64,000 nt of DNA from an uncultured Erythrobacter sp. (GTDB lineage Bacteria > Pseudomonadota > Alphaproteobacteria > Sphingomonadales > Sphingomonadaceae). The stretch lies in the NCBI GenBank assembly GCA_947503155.1, contig CANNCL010000002.1, forward strand, positions 496,001-560,000. Direction: 5' to 3'. Every line of letters begins with the position of its first letter. Within the stretch, counting starts at the first letter, position 1. Shown one piece after another: positions 18,062 to 27,731 of the stretch. The notes beneath the pieces were generated by a model. The model worked only from the letters and a program-made list of their open reading frames with translations, was not told where the DNA came from and searched no databases. Both the position numbers and the translations under genes were made by a program.

Positions 18062-18721
18062 TTACGCGTCGTCTTCGCTCTTTTCTTCGGTTGCGCCGGC
18101 TTCGTCGCCTTCACCAGCCGCTTCGGCCGCATCATCAAGCAATTCAGCAGGGATTTCGCCCGGCTCAAGGTTTGAATCAATGGCGTTTTCGCCGGCTGCT
18201 TCTTCGATCTCGCGTTGTTCGTCTTCGAACATTTGCGCGAGAACGTCGACGCCTTGCGATTGCAATTCAGCTTCGTCGTCCGAGCGGGCAACGTTGGCTT
18301 TGACGGTGACGTGCACTTCTGGGTGCAAAGCGACGGTCACTTCGTGGATGCCGATCAATTTAATCGGCGCGCCCAAAATGACCTGCTTCTTGTCAACTTC
18401 ATGGCCAAGTTCAGCAAGGCCAGCGACCATGTCGCGGACACTGACCGAACCATAGAGCTGACCAGCGTTGGAAGCTGCACGGATCAGAACAACTTCTGCG
18501 CCTGCAACCTTTTCGCCAGCGCCAGTCGCGATGGTCCGCTTTTCAGCGTTCTCTGTTTCGAGACGTTCACGGTTCGCTTCGAACACGGCTTTGTTGGCGT
18601 TGTTAGCGCGCAGAGCTTTTTTCTGCGGCAACAGGAAGTTACGGGCATAGCCGTCCTTCACTGTAACAACGTCGCCAATTGAACCAAGTTTCTCAACGCG
18701 CTCAAGGAGAATAATATCCAT
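18062..18721 (-). CDS. rplI: 50S ribosomal protein L9 with acidic C-terminal extension
   Basis: L9 (219 residues) binds 23S rRNA with its N-domain. [17 protein letters not shown] and [16 protein letters not shown] are the conserved N-terminal motif; the long helix and C-domain run to about residue 150 ([15 protein letters not shown]). A further ~65 residues are very acidic ([14 protein letters not shown], then a Glu/Asp/Ala-rich end), longer than the ~150-residue standard protein. A GAGGAGAAG ribosome-binding site lies in the short gap after rpsR. Last gene of the rpsF operon. Confidence 0.97.
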   Translation of the reverse strand: MDIILLERVEKLGSIGDVVTVKDGYARNFLLPQKKALRANNANKAVFEANRERLETENAEKRTIATGAGEKVAGAEVVLIRAASNAGQLYGSVSVRDMVAGLAELGHEVDKKQVILGAPIKLIGIHEVTVALHPEVHVTVKANVARSDDEAELQSQGVDVLAQMFEDEQREIEEAAGENAIDSNLEPGEIPAELLDDAAEAAGEGDEAGATEEKSEDDA

Positions 18722-18735
18722 TGTGTCTTCTCCTC

Positions 18736-18960
18736 TTACTTAACGATGTACGGCAGAAGGCCGATGTGACGCGAACGCTTGATCGCTTTCGCTAGCTCAC
18801 GCTGTTTCTTTCCAGAAACGGCGGTGATGCGCGAAGGGACGATCTTACCACGCTCAGACATGAAACCTTGAAGAAGGCGTACGTCTTTGTAATCGATCTT
18901 GGGGGCGTCTTTACCCGAAAACGGGCATGACTTGCGGCGGCGGAAAAATGGACGTGCCAT
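18736..18960 (-). CDS. rpsR: 30S ribosomal protein S18
   Basis: S18, 74 residues, binds 16S rRNA as a heterodimer with S6. The sequence has the expected basic N-terminus ([14 protein letters not shown]), [19 protein letters not shown], and the conserved [14 protein letters not shown]-like helix with [15 protein letters not shown]. Its ATG overlaps the rpsF stop as TGATG, so S6 and S18 are translationally coupled at a fixed ratio. Confidence 0.98.
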   Translation of the reverse strand: MARPFFRRRKSCPFSGKDAPKIDYKDVRLLQGFMSERGKIVPSRITAVSGKKQRELAKAIKRSRHIGLLPYIVK

Positions 18961-19325
18961 CAGTCTCGGTCCTCCCGGTCTGAACGGCGCTTACGGTCGC
19001 GCTCGTTCTTACGCATCATTACGCTTGGACCTTCTTCGTGCTCTTCGACACGGATGGTCATGTAACGAATGACGTCTTCATTGATACGGGTCTGGCGCTC
19101 CAGCTCAGCTACGACGGCGCCAGGGCCTTCGATGTTGAGCATGACAAAGTGCGCTTTACGATTGCGTTCGATTTTATAGGCGAGACCTTTGAGGCCCCAT
19201 GTTTCGGTCTTTGTGACCTTGCCTTCGTTCGCTTCGACGATTTCGGTCGCCGCTGCCGCTAGCGCGTCAACTTGAGCTTGGCTCAAATCCTGACGCGCGA
19301 GGAAGATATGCTCATAAAGAGCCAT
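18960..19325 (-). CDS. rpsF: 30S ribosomal protein S6
   Basis: S6, 121 residues, starts [15 protein letters not shown] and has the conserved [24 protein letters not shown] and [11 protein letters not shown] strands; the C-terminal tail is highly charged. The open frame extends to 19628, but ATG 19325 is right because it matches the family and has AAGGAAG six bases upstream. First gene of rpsF-rpsR-rplI; divergent from the DUF808 gene. Confidence 0.97.
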   Translation of the reverse strand: MALYEHIFLARQDLSQAQVDALAAAATEIVEANEGKVTKTETWGLKGLAYKIERNRKAHFVMLNIEGPGAVVAELERQTRINEDVIRYMTIRVEEHEEGPSVMMRKNERDRKRRSDREDRD

Positions 19326-19367
19326 CTTGCTTCCTTTCACATTAATGCCGATCGTTGGCTTGTCCGT

Positions 19368-19389
19368 CCGGATGACGGGGCCCCTCCGG
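19368..19389 (-). promoter_or_regulatory. Candidate leader hairpin upstream of rpsF
   Basis: In the rpsF transcript direction a CCGGA/TCCGG stem encloses a loop containing GGGGCCCC, about 43-64 bases before the rpsF start. rpsF leaders in other bacteria carry an S6:S18-binding element for autoregulation; whether this hairpin is the local form is inference from position only. Confidence 0.3.
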
Positions 19390-19522
19390 CTTTCTTGGGT
19401 TCCGCGCCACGAATGATGCGGATGCGCGCACATACCGGTTTTGATGGGGTTTGCAAGTCCTGTGATGCTTGCCAAAGGGCGGCCAACTCGCGATTGAGGT
19501 GCGGATATATAGGGGAAATTGA

Positions 19523-20464
19523 ATGCCATCAGGTTTGGTCGCACTTTTTGACGATGTCGCGGTGATTGCGCGCGCGGCGGCGGCGTCAGTGGACGATATT
19601 GCGGCGGCGGCCGGCCGGGCGGGGTCAAAGACCGCAGGCGTTGTGATCGACGATGCAGCGGTCACGCCCAGCTATGTCACCGGCCTGTCGCCTGCGCGCG
19701 AATTGCCGATTATCTGGGCGATCACAAAAGGCAGCCTGTTCAATAAGCTCATCATATTGTTGCCCGGTGCGATAATATTGTCCGAATTTCTGCCCGGTGC
19801 GATCATCTGGATATTGATGCTGGGCGGCGCTTTCCTTTGTTACGAAGGCGCGGAGAAAGTTCTGGAAAAACTGGGCGGGGCGAAACACGGCAAGACGGTC
19901 GAAGATGAAATCGCCGATCCGGTCGCGTTTGAGAAACAGCGGATAGCGGGCGCGGTGCGCACCGATTTGATCTTGTCGGCAGAAATTATGGCGATCACGC
20001 TCAATGAACTAGATCTGGCGGTGTGGTGGGAACGCGCGGTTGCTCTGGGGATCGTCGCGGTGGTGGTGACAGTCGCGGTTTATGGTGCGGTTGCGATCAT
20101 TGTGAAGATGGATGATGTTGGTCTCCACCTGACCAAACAAGACAGCAGCAGCGCGCAGAAGCTCGGTCAATTCCTAGTCAATTCCGTACCCAAATTGCTG
20201 ACCGCTTTGACAGTGATCGGGACCGTCGCGATGCTATGGGTCGGCGGCGGAATTATCGTTCACGGCACGCATGAAGTCGGCTTCCACTTGCTTTACAACA
20301 TCGCCCACGGCGCGGAATATGCGGTGGCGGGCGCGACCGGCGCATTGTCCGGCATTGCGGGGTGGTTCACCTATGCCGCGATTTCGGCGGCGGTTGGCTT
20401 AGTGCTGGGTGCGGTAATCGCCTTCGTTTTGCACAAAGTGATCGGATATGAGGGCGCGCATTAA
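19523..20464 (+). CDS. DUF808 family inner-membrane protein
   Basis: A 313-residue membrane protein matching the DUF808 (YedI-like) family from its first residues: [41 protein letters not shown] and the [16 protein letters not shown] segment. Several membrane helices follow, for example [19 protein letters not shown] and [20 protein letters not shown]. Function unknown for the family. AGGGGAAA is the ribosome-binding site. The TAA shares the palindrome TTAA with the stop of the convergent ligase gene. Confidence 0.9.
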   Translation: MPSGLVALFDDVAVIARAAAASVDDIAAAAGRAGSKTAGVVIDDAAVTPSYVTGLSPARELPIIWAITKGSLFNKLIILLPGAIILSEFLPGAIIWILMLGGAFLCYEGAEKVLEKLGGAKHGKTVEDEIADPVAFEKQRIAGAVRTDLILSAEIMAITLNELDLAVWWERAVALGIVAVVVTVAVYGAVAIIVKMDDVGLHLTKQDSSSAQKLGQFLVNSVPKLLTALTVIGTVAMLWVGGGIIVHGTHEVGFHLLYNIAHGAEYAVAGATGALSGIAGWFTYAAISAAVGLVLGAVIAFVLHKVIGYEGAH

Positions 20465-21987
20465 GCCGCTTGTTCGGGACTAACAGGCCGAGCAGACAAT
20501 TCGCGGCGTTGTAATTTGCCAATCGGATCGCGCGGCAATTGATCGACAAATTCGATGTAGCGCGGGCGTTTGTATCCGGCGATCTTGCCCTTGAAACGCG
20601 TTGTAATTTCGGCGCGCGATAGCTGCGCACCGGGGGCCAAGACAACAAACGCCTTCACCGCCTCGCCCCATTGTTTATCCGGTACGCCGCAGCATCCCGC
20701 ATCGGCCACTTCGGGCATTTCGGCAAAGACCGCGTCGACCTCTGCCGGATAGACATTTTCGCCGCCGGTTTTGATCAATTCCTTTGCGCGGCCCAATAGG
20801 TACGCCAGCCCCCGATCGTCCATCGTGCCAAGATCACCGGTGCGCAGCCATCCGTGGCCCAGCGCCGCCTCGCTTGCCTCTGGATTGCGCCAATATCCCA
20901 GCATGACCGACGGGCCGCGCAGGCAAATCTCACCCTCTTCGCCGAGGGGCAGTTGATTGCCGTGCGGGTCTAGGATCGTCATTTCGACATGCGGCATGGT
21001 CCAGCCGATGGAACGGGGATGGTCCAGCATATCGTCATAATCGATGAAGGTCGCAAAGCCGCAAACCTCGGTCTGGCCGTACCCGCCGACCACGCGCGCA
21101 TCCCAATCCTTTTCGATGAATTCATACATTTGCGGTTTTCCCATGCCCGCACCGCCGGTGTAATTCGTGAGCGGCATGACCCCATCGCGGACCGGCTCCA
21201 TCCCCAGCCACGGGAAACAGATCGTGGGAAATGCGCTGGTCGTGGTGCAGCGTTCGCGGTGGAGCAGATCGAGCATCGCTGCATTGTCATCATCGCGGCC
21301 CGCAAACACGCTGCACCCCCCGCAGGCGAGTATCGCGGCAACTTGCTGCATCCCGACCACATGGAACATCGGATTAACGGACAGCAAGCGTTCGTTCTTC
21401 GTAAAACCCCGGCGCACGGCAAAACCCATGGCAGAAGAGGCAACCGCGCTGCCCGCTTGCAAACACCCTTTTGGCCGCCCGGTCGTGCCGCTGGTATACA
21501 TCATATAGAGCGGGCGTTCTGGCGACAGGTCTGGAATGGTTTGGGCGGGCTGGTCACTGGTCACAATTTGTTCAAATGTGCCGCGCGGATCATGCGTTTC
21601 ATCAACCTCAATCACGTCGCCCGCCGCCGCTTCGTTCAGCAAATCGGCAAAGCGCGGGTTTGCAAAGGTCACGCTGGGTTCGCAATTGCCCGCAATCCAT
21701 GCGATCTCTGCTGGGGCCAGCCGCCAATTCAGCAGCACCGCAATCGCCCCAATCCGCCCGCAAGCGAGCAGGACCGTGAGGTAAGGCGCGCCGTCGGTTA
21801 GCAAGATGGCCACACGGTCCCCTTCGCTTGTGCCTTTGGCGATCAGCCAATGGGCAAGGGCATCGACCCGCGCATTGAGGTCCGCATAGGTCAGCCGCTG
21901 CGTCCCATCGATGCTGGCTTCGCGAAAGGCGTGCTGCGCCGCGCAAGCGGTTAGCAATGTATCGAGCGAGAAATCACGTGGGGTCAT
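20461..21987 (-). CDS. AMP-dependent acyl-CoA synthetase/ligase
   Basis: A 508-residue member of the adenylate-forming superfamily, which activates carboxylic acids as acyl-AMP and then as CoA thioesters. Visible motifs: P-loop YTSGTTGRPKGC, GGYGQTEVCGF, GYWRNPEASEAALG, the hinge WLRTGDLG, GRAKELIKTGGENVYPAEVD and the C-terminal Lys motif PIGKLQRREL. The substrate cannot be named; crotonobetaine/medium-chain types are nearest in style. No export signal. No coupled genes. Confidence 0.9.
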   Translation of the reverse strand: MTPRDFSLDTLLTACAAQHAFREASIDGTQRLTYADLNARVDALAHWLIAKGTSEGDRVAILLTDGAPYLTVLLACGRIGAIAVLLNWRLAPAEIAWIAGNCEPSVTFANPRFADLLNEAAAGDVIEVDETHDPRGTFEQIVTSDQPAQTIPDLSPERPLYMMYTSGTTGRPKGCLQAGSAVASSAMGFAVRRGFTKNERLLSVNPMFHVVGMQQVAAILACGGCSVFAGRDDDNAAMLDLLHRERCTTTSAFPTICFPWLGMEPVRDGVMPLTNYTGGAGMGKPQMYEFIEKDWDARVVGGYGQTEVCGFATFIDYDDMLDHPRSIGWTMPHVEMTILDPHGNQLPLGEEGEICLRGPSVMLGYWRNPEASEAALGHGWLRTGDLGTMDDRGLAYLLGRAKELIKTGGENVYPAEVDAVFAEMPEVADAGCCGVPDKQWGEAVKAFVVLAPGAQLSRAEITTRFKGKIAGYKRPRYIEFVDQLPRDPIGKLQRRELSARPVSPEQAA

Positions 21988-22062
21988 GGAGCAAGAATAG
22001 CGGCAGGCGCGCGCTCACTCCATGAGCGTTTTTACCAAGGTCATGGCGCGGTTTTGACCCGC

Positions 22063-22344
22063 CTAATTCGAAGGCGGTTTGTCCAATTCAGTCCCGCATT
22101 TCCCGCAGGTCCGATTGGGCCACGGCACCACGAATATCCCGCGAAAAAACAGGTTCTTGCCGCAATTTGCGCAATCAAAACCCAACATCTGCCGATTGGC
22201 AAACACCAGCCCGACAATCGCAATGCCGAATGCGATCGCGGAATGACCAAAGAACCGGTCCACCACGAGGACAAACAAAATGGCGAGCACCAGTGCGCCT
22301 GCCATAAATTTGGCGTGTCGCTGCGCGCGATCAAATATCGTCAC
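22063..22344 (-). CDS. Small membrane protein with a zinc-ribbon-like Cys pattern
   Basis: A 93-residue protein: two hydrophobic segments (FMAGALVLAILFVLVVDRF and IAFGIAIVGLVFA), then CANCG and CGKCG separated by about 20 residues, a treble-clef/ribbon-like metal-binding arrangement. It starts with GTG overlapping the stop of the upstream ligase gene (GTGA), so it is coupled to that muropeptide ligase. No named family recognised. Confidence 0.7.
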   Translation of the reverse strand: MTIFDRAQRHAKFMAGALVLAILFVLVVDRFFGHSAIAFGIAIVGLVFANRQMLGFDCANCGKNLFFRGIFVVPWPNRTCGKCGTELDKPPSN

Positions 22345-23777
22345 GCCATTTGCTCTGCCACGCGCTCAAACACGCGCCGGGCAAAACTGCTCAGCGTATC
22401 GTCGCGCGCGCCCATGATCACGATCCGGTCGCCGGGCTTGGCGATCTCCACAATCCGGTCGCCGCAGGCGGCGCGTTCTGCAACATGCTGCGCGTTGCCG
22501 CCTTGGTCTGCGATCAGTTTGATGATCCGCTCGGTCCCTTCGCTGCGGTCGACTGTGCCGCCGTAATAGACGGGGTCGCACATGATCGTGACATCGCCGC
22601 TATCCAATTCCCGCGCAAAGGTTTCCGCCAATTCGCCGCCCATCTGTCGGAGCGGGCCATATCCGTGCGGCTGGAAAAACGCGATCACGCGTCCCGGTGT
22701 CGCTTTCAAAGTGCGCAAAGTTGCCGCGCATTTCTCTGGGTTATGACCGAAATCGTCGATGACAGTCGTTCCAGCGGGCGTGGTTCCCACCACATCGAAG
22801 CGCCGCCCAAGCCCATTAAACGATCCCAGAGCGGCGACCGCTTGTTGCACGTCAATTCCGGCCGCACTGACCGCTGCAATCGCGGCCAAAGCGTTGGAGA
22901 GATTGTGCATTCCGGGCATTGGCAGGGTCAGGGCGAATGCTTCCTTGCTGCGATTGTCGATCACCGCGGCGCGAATGCCAAAGGCGCTTTGTTCGATGCT
23001 GCTGGGTTCTACCGTCAGATCGGCGCTTTGTTCGTTGATGGCGAAACTGATCGCTTGCCCTGCCTGCGGGGCGAGGGCGCGTGCCTCTTCATTGTCGAAA
23101 TTGACGACGCCGCATCCCGCCTCGCTAAGGTAATTGCCGAACAAGCTGCGCAATTCTTCGATGCTTTTGTGATCGAGGCTGACATTGAGCAGCACGCCAA
23201 TAGTGGGCTTATACAGCGCGATAGAGCCGTCGCTCTCATCCACTTCGCTCACGAAAATGCGCGGGTTGCCAACGCGGGCGCTGGCGAAGGGATTATCGGC
23301 ATCGGCAAAATTCTTCATCACCGCGCCGTTCATCACGGTCGGGTCATGCTGAGCCTCTGACAATATCCATGCGATCATGCCGGTGACGGTGGATTTGCCC
23401 GAAGTGCCGCCGATGGCGATGGAATAGCCCGCCTCGTTAAACAGCGCCGATAGCAATTCCGCGCGGCTCATCCGCGCACACCCAAGCTCGCGCGCTTTGG
23501 CGACTTCGGGAACGGTGTCTTCGACCGCAGCAGAAGCGATCAGGATTTGATCGGCAGAGGCAATTCCGCTGCCGTCTTGGGGAAACAAATCAAACCCGTT
23601 TTCGGCAAGCCATGCGAATTTTTCCGGTGTGCGACCTTGGTCATAGGATCGGTCCGATCCCCCAACCTCGTGGCCTGTTCCCTTTGCGATCTGCGCAAGC
23701 GGCAACATCCCTGATCCGCCAATGCCGCAGAAGAATAAAGGGCGGCCTGAAAGCGCATTTGCATCAATATCTGACAT
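22341..23777 (-). CDS. mpl: Mur ligase family protein, probable murein tripeptide ligase Mpl
   Basis: A 478-residue ATP-dependent Mur ligase: N-terminal GIGGSGMLPLAQIAKGTGHEVGGSD (UDP-sugar-binding fold), central P-loop GGTSGKSTVTGM, SEVDESDGSIALY and NVSLDHKSIEEL, and the C-terminal domain with DDFGHNPEKCAATL. MurC has this layout too, but MurC normally lies in the dcw cluster, while this gene is divergent from an LD-carboxypeptidase that would make the tripeptide Mpl re-attaches to UDP-MurNAc. The Mpl call thus rests partly on context. Start chosen at ATG 23777; the longer frame to 23948 overlaps the divergent gene. Confidence 0.7.
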   Translation of the reverse strand: MSDIDANALSGRPLFFCGIGGSGMLPLAQIAKGTGHEVGGSDRSYDQGRTPEKFAWLAENGFDLFPQDGSGIASADQILIASAAVEDTVPEVAKARELGCARMSRAELLSALFNEAGYSIAIGGTSGKSTVTGMIAWILSEAQHDPTVMNGAVMKNFADADNPFASARVGNPRIFVSEVDESDGSIALYKPTIGVLLNVSLDHKSIEELRSLFGNYLSEAGCGVVNFDNEEARALAPQAGQAISFAINEQSADLTVEPSSIEQSAFGIRAAVIDNRSKEAFALTLPMPGMHNLSNALAAIAAVSAAGIDVQQAVAALGSFNGLGRRFDVVGTTPAGTTVIDDFGHNPEKCAATLRTLKATPGRVIAFFQPHGYGPLRQMGGELAETFARELDSGDVTIMCDPVYYGGTVDRSEGTERIIKLIADQGGNAQHVAERAACGDRIVEIAKPGDRIVIMGARDDTLSSFARRVFERVAEQMA

Positions 23778-23844
23778 ATCATTTGGCATGGATGGGATGG
23801 ATATTGGCTTGCAAGGACACTGACAAGCGCCATAGTCGGCACCT

Positions 23845-24675
23845 ATGACAAATATCGCGATTTGTGCCCCAGCAACTCCCATCACAAGCGACCATGCCGC
23901 CGCGTTAGAGGCGCTGGTCGCGGCGGAATTCCCCGCACATAAAGTCACTTTTCACGAACAATGTTTCGCCAGTCAGGGGCATTTTGCAGGCGATGATCTG
24001 ACCCGGCTGACCGCGTTGCTCGATTGCGCGAATGATCCGGCATTTGATGCAGTGTGGTTTGCGAAGGGCGGATATGGCTCAAACCGCATCGCAGAGGCTG
24101 CGGTCGCGCAAATGAACGCGTCGGCCCGGGCGAAGACCTATGTGGGTTTCTCCGATTGCGGCTATTTGCTGGCCGCGCTTTACCGCGCTGGGATTGGCCA
24201 ATGCGCGCATGGCTCCATGCCTGTCAGCGCGCGTTCCGAATCCGGGCGAGAGGCGGTGCGGCGCGTCCTGCGCTGGTTTGGCGGGGATAATTCGGGGCTT
24301 GAGCCGAGCCTTGACGGCGTCACGCCAGCCGCCGCATTCAACCTTATCACTTTGGCGATGTTGGCGAAGACACCGATCATGCCGGACCTGTCGGGCCATG
24401 TTCTGATGGTCGAAGAGGTCTCCGAGCATCTCTATTCTATCGACCGTATGTTCTTCGCGCTTGCGGGCAGTTTGCCGCGCCTCGCTGGATTGCGGCTGGG
24501 CGCGATTACGGCAGTGCCCGAAAACTATGTCGAATTTGGGCAAAGCGAAGAAGACATCGCGCGTTATTGGTGCAACCGGGCGGGGATTCCATATCTGGGG
24601 CGGGCCGAGATTGGCCATAATTCTGCCAACAGAGTTGTGCCGTTCGGACTTGCAGGACCAGCAGGCGCAGCTTAA
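23845..24675 (+). CDS. ldcA: LD-carboxypeptidase (S66 family)
   Basis: LdcA removes the terminal D-alanine from recycled murein tetrapeptides. The 276-residue protein shows the S66 motifs: FAKGGYGSNRIAEA, the nucleophile Ser in VGFSDCGYLLAAL, the Glu in MVEEVSEHLYSIDRMF and the His in AEIGHNSANRVVPFG. No signal peptide, consistent with a cytoplasmic recycling enzyme. It is divergent from the Mpl-like ligase across 67 bases. fabD follows 26 bases downstream. Confidence 0.9.
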   Translation: MTNIAICAPATPITSDHAAALEALVAAEFPAHKVTFHEQCFASQGHFAGDDLTRLTALLDCANDPAFDAVWFAKGGYGSNRIAEAAVAQMNASARAKTYVGFSDCGYLLAALYRAGIGQCAHGSMPVSARSESGREAVRRVLRWFGGDNSGLEPSLDGVTPAAAFNLITLAMLAKTPIMPDLSGHVLMVEEVSEHLYSIDRMFFALAGSLPRLAGLRLGAITAVPENYVEFGQSEEDIARYWCNRAGIPYLGRAEIGHNSANRVVPFGLAGPAGAA

Positions 24676-24701
24676 CCGCGCGCCGCAACAGGAGAATTAA
24701 C

Positions 24702-25655
24702 ATGCGAGCATTCGTTTTTCCGGGGCAGGGCAGTCAAAAAGTCGGCATGGGCACAGACCTATCCGCCGCCAGCAGTGCGGCCCGCGCGGTGTTTGAAGAG
24801 GTTGATGATGCGCTGGGGCTGAAACTGTCCGCGATCATGGCGGATGGGCCGGAAGATCAGCTGACCCTGACTGAGAATGCTCAGCCCGCGATTATGGCCA
24901 ATGCGATGGCGACTTTGCGCGTGCTTGAAAACGAATTTGGCGTGAAGCTGGCGGATAATGCGTCCTGTGTCGCGGGGCACTCGCTGGGCGAATATACGGC
25001 GCTTTGCGCGGTCGGCGCGTTTGATCTGGCGACTACGGCGCGGTTGCTCAAACTGCGGGGCGCGGCAATGCAAGCGGCGGTCCCGGTGGGCGTTGGCACG
25101 ATGGCGGCGTTGCTGGGCGCGGATATTGAGAAAGCTTCGGCGCTCGCGGCGGCGGCGGCAGAGGGCGAAGTTTGCGAAGTGGCGAACGACAATGATCCCG
25201 GCCAAGTCGTGATCTCTGGCCATAAAGGCGCGATTGAACGCGCGGTGGCCTTGGTCAAAGATCATGGGATCAAACGCGGCATCATCCTGCCTGTCTCCGC
25301 CCCGTTCCATTGTTCCCTGATGCAACCCGCCGCCGACCGCATGGCAGAGGCGCTGGCCGAAACGCCTCCAGGCGCAATGTCCGTACCGCTGTTCGCCAAT
25401 GTCACCGCCGCGAAGGTCACGGACCCTACCGAAGAACAAGCCTTGCTGGTTAGCCAAGTCACTGGCCGCGTGCGCTGGCGCGAAAGCGTTGCGGCGATGC
25501 ATGCAGACGGCGTCAGCAGTTTCGTCGAATTGGGCGGCAAAGTGCTGACCCCGATGATCAAGAAAATTGCCGCAGGGACAGAGCGCGAGGCGGAAACCGC
25601 GAGCCTGATCACGATGGAAGACTTGGAAGGTTTCGCCAAGGAAATCGGCGGTTAA
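24702..25655 (+). CDS. fabD: Malonyl-CoA:ACP transacylase FabD
   Basis: FabD loads malonyl groups onto acyl carrier protein for fatty-acid synthesis. The 317-residue protein begins with FVFPGQGSQKVGMG, has the nucleophile Ser in AGHSLGEYTAL and the His in VSAPFHCSLMQPA, plus the C-terminal VELGGKVLTPMIKK. AGGAGAA provides a strong ribosome-binding site. Its usual partner fabG is about 2 kb downstream, beyond an intervening lipoprotein gene. Confidence 0.97.
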   Translation: MRAFVFPGQGSQKVGMGTDLSAASSAARAVFEEVDDALGLKLSAIMADGPEDQLTLTENAQPAIMANAMATLRVLENEFGVKLADNASCVAGHSLGEYTALCAVGAFDLATTARLLKLRGAAMQAAVPVGVGTMAALLGADIEKASALAAAAAEGEVCEVANDNDPGQVVISGHKGAIERAVALVKDHGIKRGIILPVSAPFHCSLMQPAADRMAEALAETPPGAMSVPLFANVTAAKVTDPTEEQALLVSQVTGRVRWRESVAAMHADGVSSFVELGGKVLTPMIKKIAAGTEREAETASLITMEDLEGFAKEIGG

Positions 25656-25713
25656 TCCCCTTGGATGCGCTGCCTTTTTAAAGTAGCTTGGCTTCACCAA
25701 GGGGAGCGAGCAG

Positions 25714-27654
25714 ATGCGGGTTTTAAGCCAATTGGCGGTCACGGCGCTGGCGGTGATTTTGGGCGCATGTGCGACGGTGCCATCTTATGGCCCTGATCCT
25801 GCGCTGACACCCGGCCGGGTTCCCACCTTTACCAATGCCGCGCAGATTGATGCCTATGTCGAGGCGCAGGCCGAGGAGCGCGCCGCCATTCGGCAGCGCA
25901 AGGCAGCTGAGGGCTTCGAAGACTATATTGTGGTCACCGGAAGCCGGATTGCAGGCGACGTTTCCATCACCAACACCCAGGAAGCAGGGGTTGATGAAGG
26001 CGGCATCGTTAAAGCGACGAGTGAGCACCTCGTAATCCTGCGGCGCGGGCGGCTCCATGTGGTGCGGCACGGTGATGATGCATTAGAACCGGTGTCCAGC
26101 ATCGATGCCTTTGCGCCCGGAGACGAGAATCCCGGCGACACATGGTATGACGAAATGCTGATGCATCAGGGCATGGTTATCGTCATCGGTTATTCCTACG
26201 GCGAAGGCGGCACCGAAATATCGCGTTTCAACCTTTCTGAGGATGGGCAGCTAACCTACCGCGACACGCATTACCTTTCTTCATCGGACTATTATTCCTC
26301 CAGCAATTACGCATCGCGGATGATTGGCGGCACATTCTATACCTATACACCGACCCGGTTTCGGGAGGGGTGGAGAGACGATTTGCCGTTTCTGGAGCGC
26401 CGCAATCCCGATGGATCGCGCCAGCGCATCGGAGAAACTCTGGTTCCCGCATCAATGGGCCTTGCCGCTCCATTATTGACTGACCCGTCGCCGACCGCCG
26501 ATCTTATGCATGGGATCACCGCCTGCGATGTTGTGTCAGAGGATCTGACCTGCTCCACGCGCACGGTGCTCGGCACATATTCATCGGAATATTATTTCAG
26601 CCGCAATGCCGCCTATATCTGGACCGGGACAGGGCACAATGCGCGTTGGGGCCGGGCAAGCCGCGATTGGGGCTCTCTGCTGTACCGGATACCGTTCGAC
26701 AGCGATGACGACATCACCGCCATCGCCGCGAAAGGCGCGCCAGTCGATCAATTTTCTTTCCTAGAAGACAGCGAAACAGACAGCCTGTTTGTGATGACAA
26801 TGGGCGATTTCGTGTTCGAAGACAGCGGCGATTTTGGTCTGATGATGTGGGAGAGTGAGACTGCCTTTGGCGATGCCGCATTGTTGCAAATCCCTCTTGA
26901 TCGGATGGGCAACGGAGCGGTGCAATTGCCGGTTTCGCAATATCGTGCATTGCCGCAAATCAGCGGGCGCGTTCAAAACCGCTATGCCGGGCGCAACCTT
27001 ATGTATGGCAGCGGCCACGGCGCCTATTCCGAAGAACCTCCCGAACTTTTCGTGGTCCCGCTCGGCGAAAATTGGGTGCAGCGGCTTGATATACCGCACG
27101 GTGTTAGCCGTCTGGACCGCTTGGGCTCAGACGGGGTTGCGATTGGCACCGACAGCGAAGACGCGCTCGGTTTTACGTCGATCGAATTTTCGGAGAAGCG
27201 GCCCGGTGCCCGGATTGGATCGACCTATTTGTTGCCCGCCGCAGAAGAAGGCGAAAACCGGTCTCAGGCGTTTTATTGGCGCCCTGATGCGGACAATCCC
27301 GATAGCGGGGACGGCCTTATGGCATTGCCGGTCAACAAAGAGATCGAGGGCTATGATTTCTACTACCTCGGATCATCCACCGCGATGTTTTACCTTGAAC
27401 GCAGAGACGGCGCTCTGTTTCCTATGGGCGAACTTGGCACACAGCCCGATGAAGAGGTGATTGCCGCTGCGCAGCAGATGGAAGAGTTAGAAGATAAGGG
27501 CGAATGCCAAGCATCCTGCGTGGATTGGTACGGCAATTCGCGCCCGATCTTTATCGGCGACCGAATCTTTGCCCTGATGGGCGATCAGATTGTCGAAGGA
27601 AGTTTGGCCGGCGGCCGGATCACAGAAGAGCGGCGGATCAATTTTGCCCGGTGA
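25714..27654 (+). CDS. Lipoprotein with a beta-propeller domain
   Basis: A 646-residue protein with a lipoprotein signal (LAVTALAVILGACATV; lipobox GAC) and a secreted beta-propeller domain of the type with the opening motif NTQEAGVDEGGIVKATSEHL. A segment DYIVVTGSRIAGD around residues 68-80 resembles the plug-proximal motif of sphingomonad TonB receptors, although this is not a receptor. C-terminal cysteines (GECQASCVDWYG) may form a disulfide. It separates fabD from fabG without overlaps. Function unknown. Confidence 0.85.
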   Translation: MRVLSQLAVTALAVILGACATVPSYGPDPALTPGRVPTFTNAAQIDAYVEAQAEERAAIRQRKAAEGFEDYIVVTGSRIAGDVSITNTQEAGVDEGGIVKATSEHLVILRRGRLHVVRHGDDALEPVSSIDAFAPGDENPGDTWYDEMLMHQGMVIVIGYSYGEGGTEISRFNLSEDGQLTYRDTHYLSSSDYYSSSNYASRMIGGTFYTYTPTRFREGWRDDLPFLERRNPDGSRQRIGETLVPASMGLAAPLLTDPSPTADLMHGITACDVVSEDLTCSTRTVLGTYSSEYYFSRNAAYIWTGTGHNARWGRASRDWGSLLYRIPFDSDDDITAIAAKGAPVDQFSFLEDSETDSLFVMTMGDFVFEDSGDFGLMMWESETAFGDAALLQIPLDRMGNGAVQLPVSQYRALPQISGRVQNRYAGRNLMYGSGHGAYSEEPPELFVVPLGENWVQRLDIPHGVSRLDRLGSDGVAIGTDSEDALGFTSIEFSEKRPGARIGSTYLLPAAEEGENRSQAFYWRPDADNPDSGDGLMALPVNKEIEGYDFYYLGSSTAMFYLERRDGALFPMGELGTQPDEEVIAAAQQMEELEDKGECQASCVDWYGNSRPIFIGDRIFALMGDQIVEGSLAGGRITEERRINFAR

Positions 27655-27731
27655 TGCGCGTCTGATCGGTTGACCCGGCGCGCCCCGGTGCGCAACAGAG
27701 GCGCATATTTGGCTAACGGAGAGAGCCTCAC

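Noticed and set aside
17905-18291. 128-codon minus-strand frame overlapping the end of rplI and its terminator
   Set aside because: Lys/Arg-rich out-of-frame reading of the acidic L9 tail that runs through a strong terminator.
22350-23360. 336-codon plus-strand frame over the Mur ligase
   Set aside because: Antisense to the ligase with its complete P-loop and terminal domain; no motif of its own.
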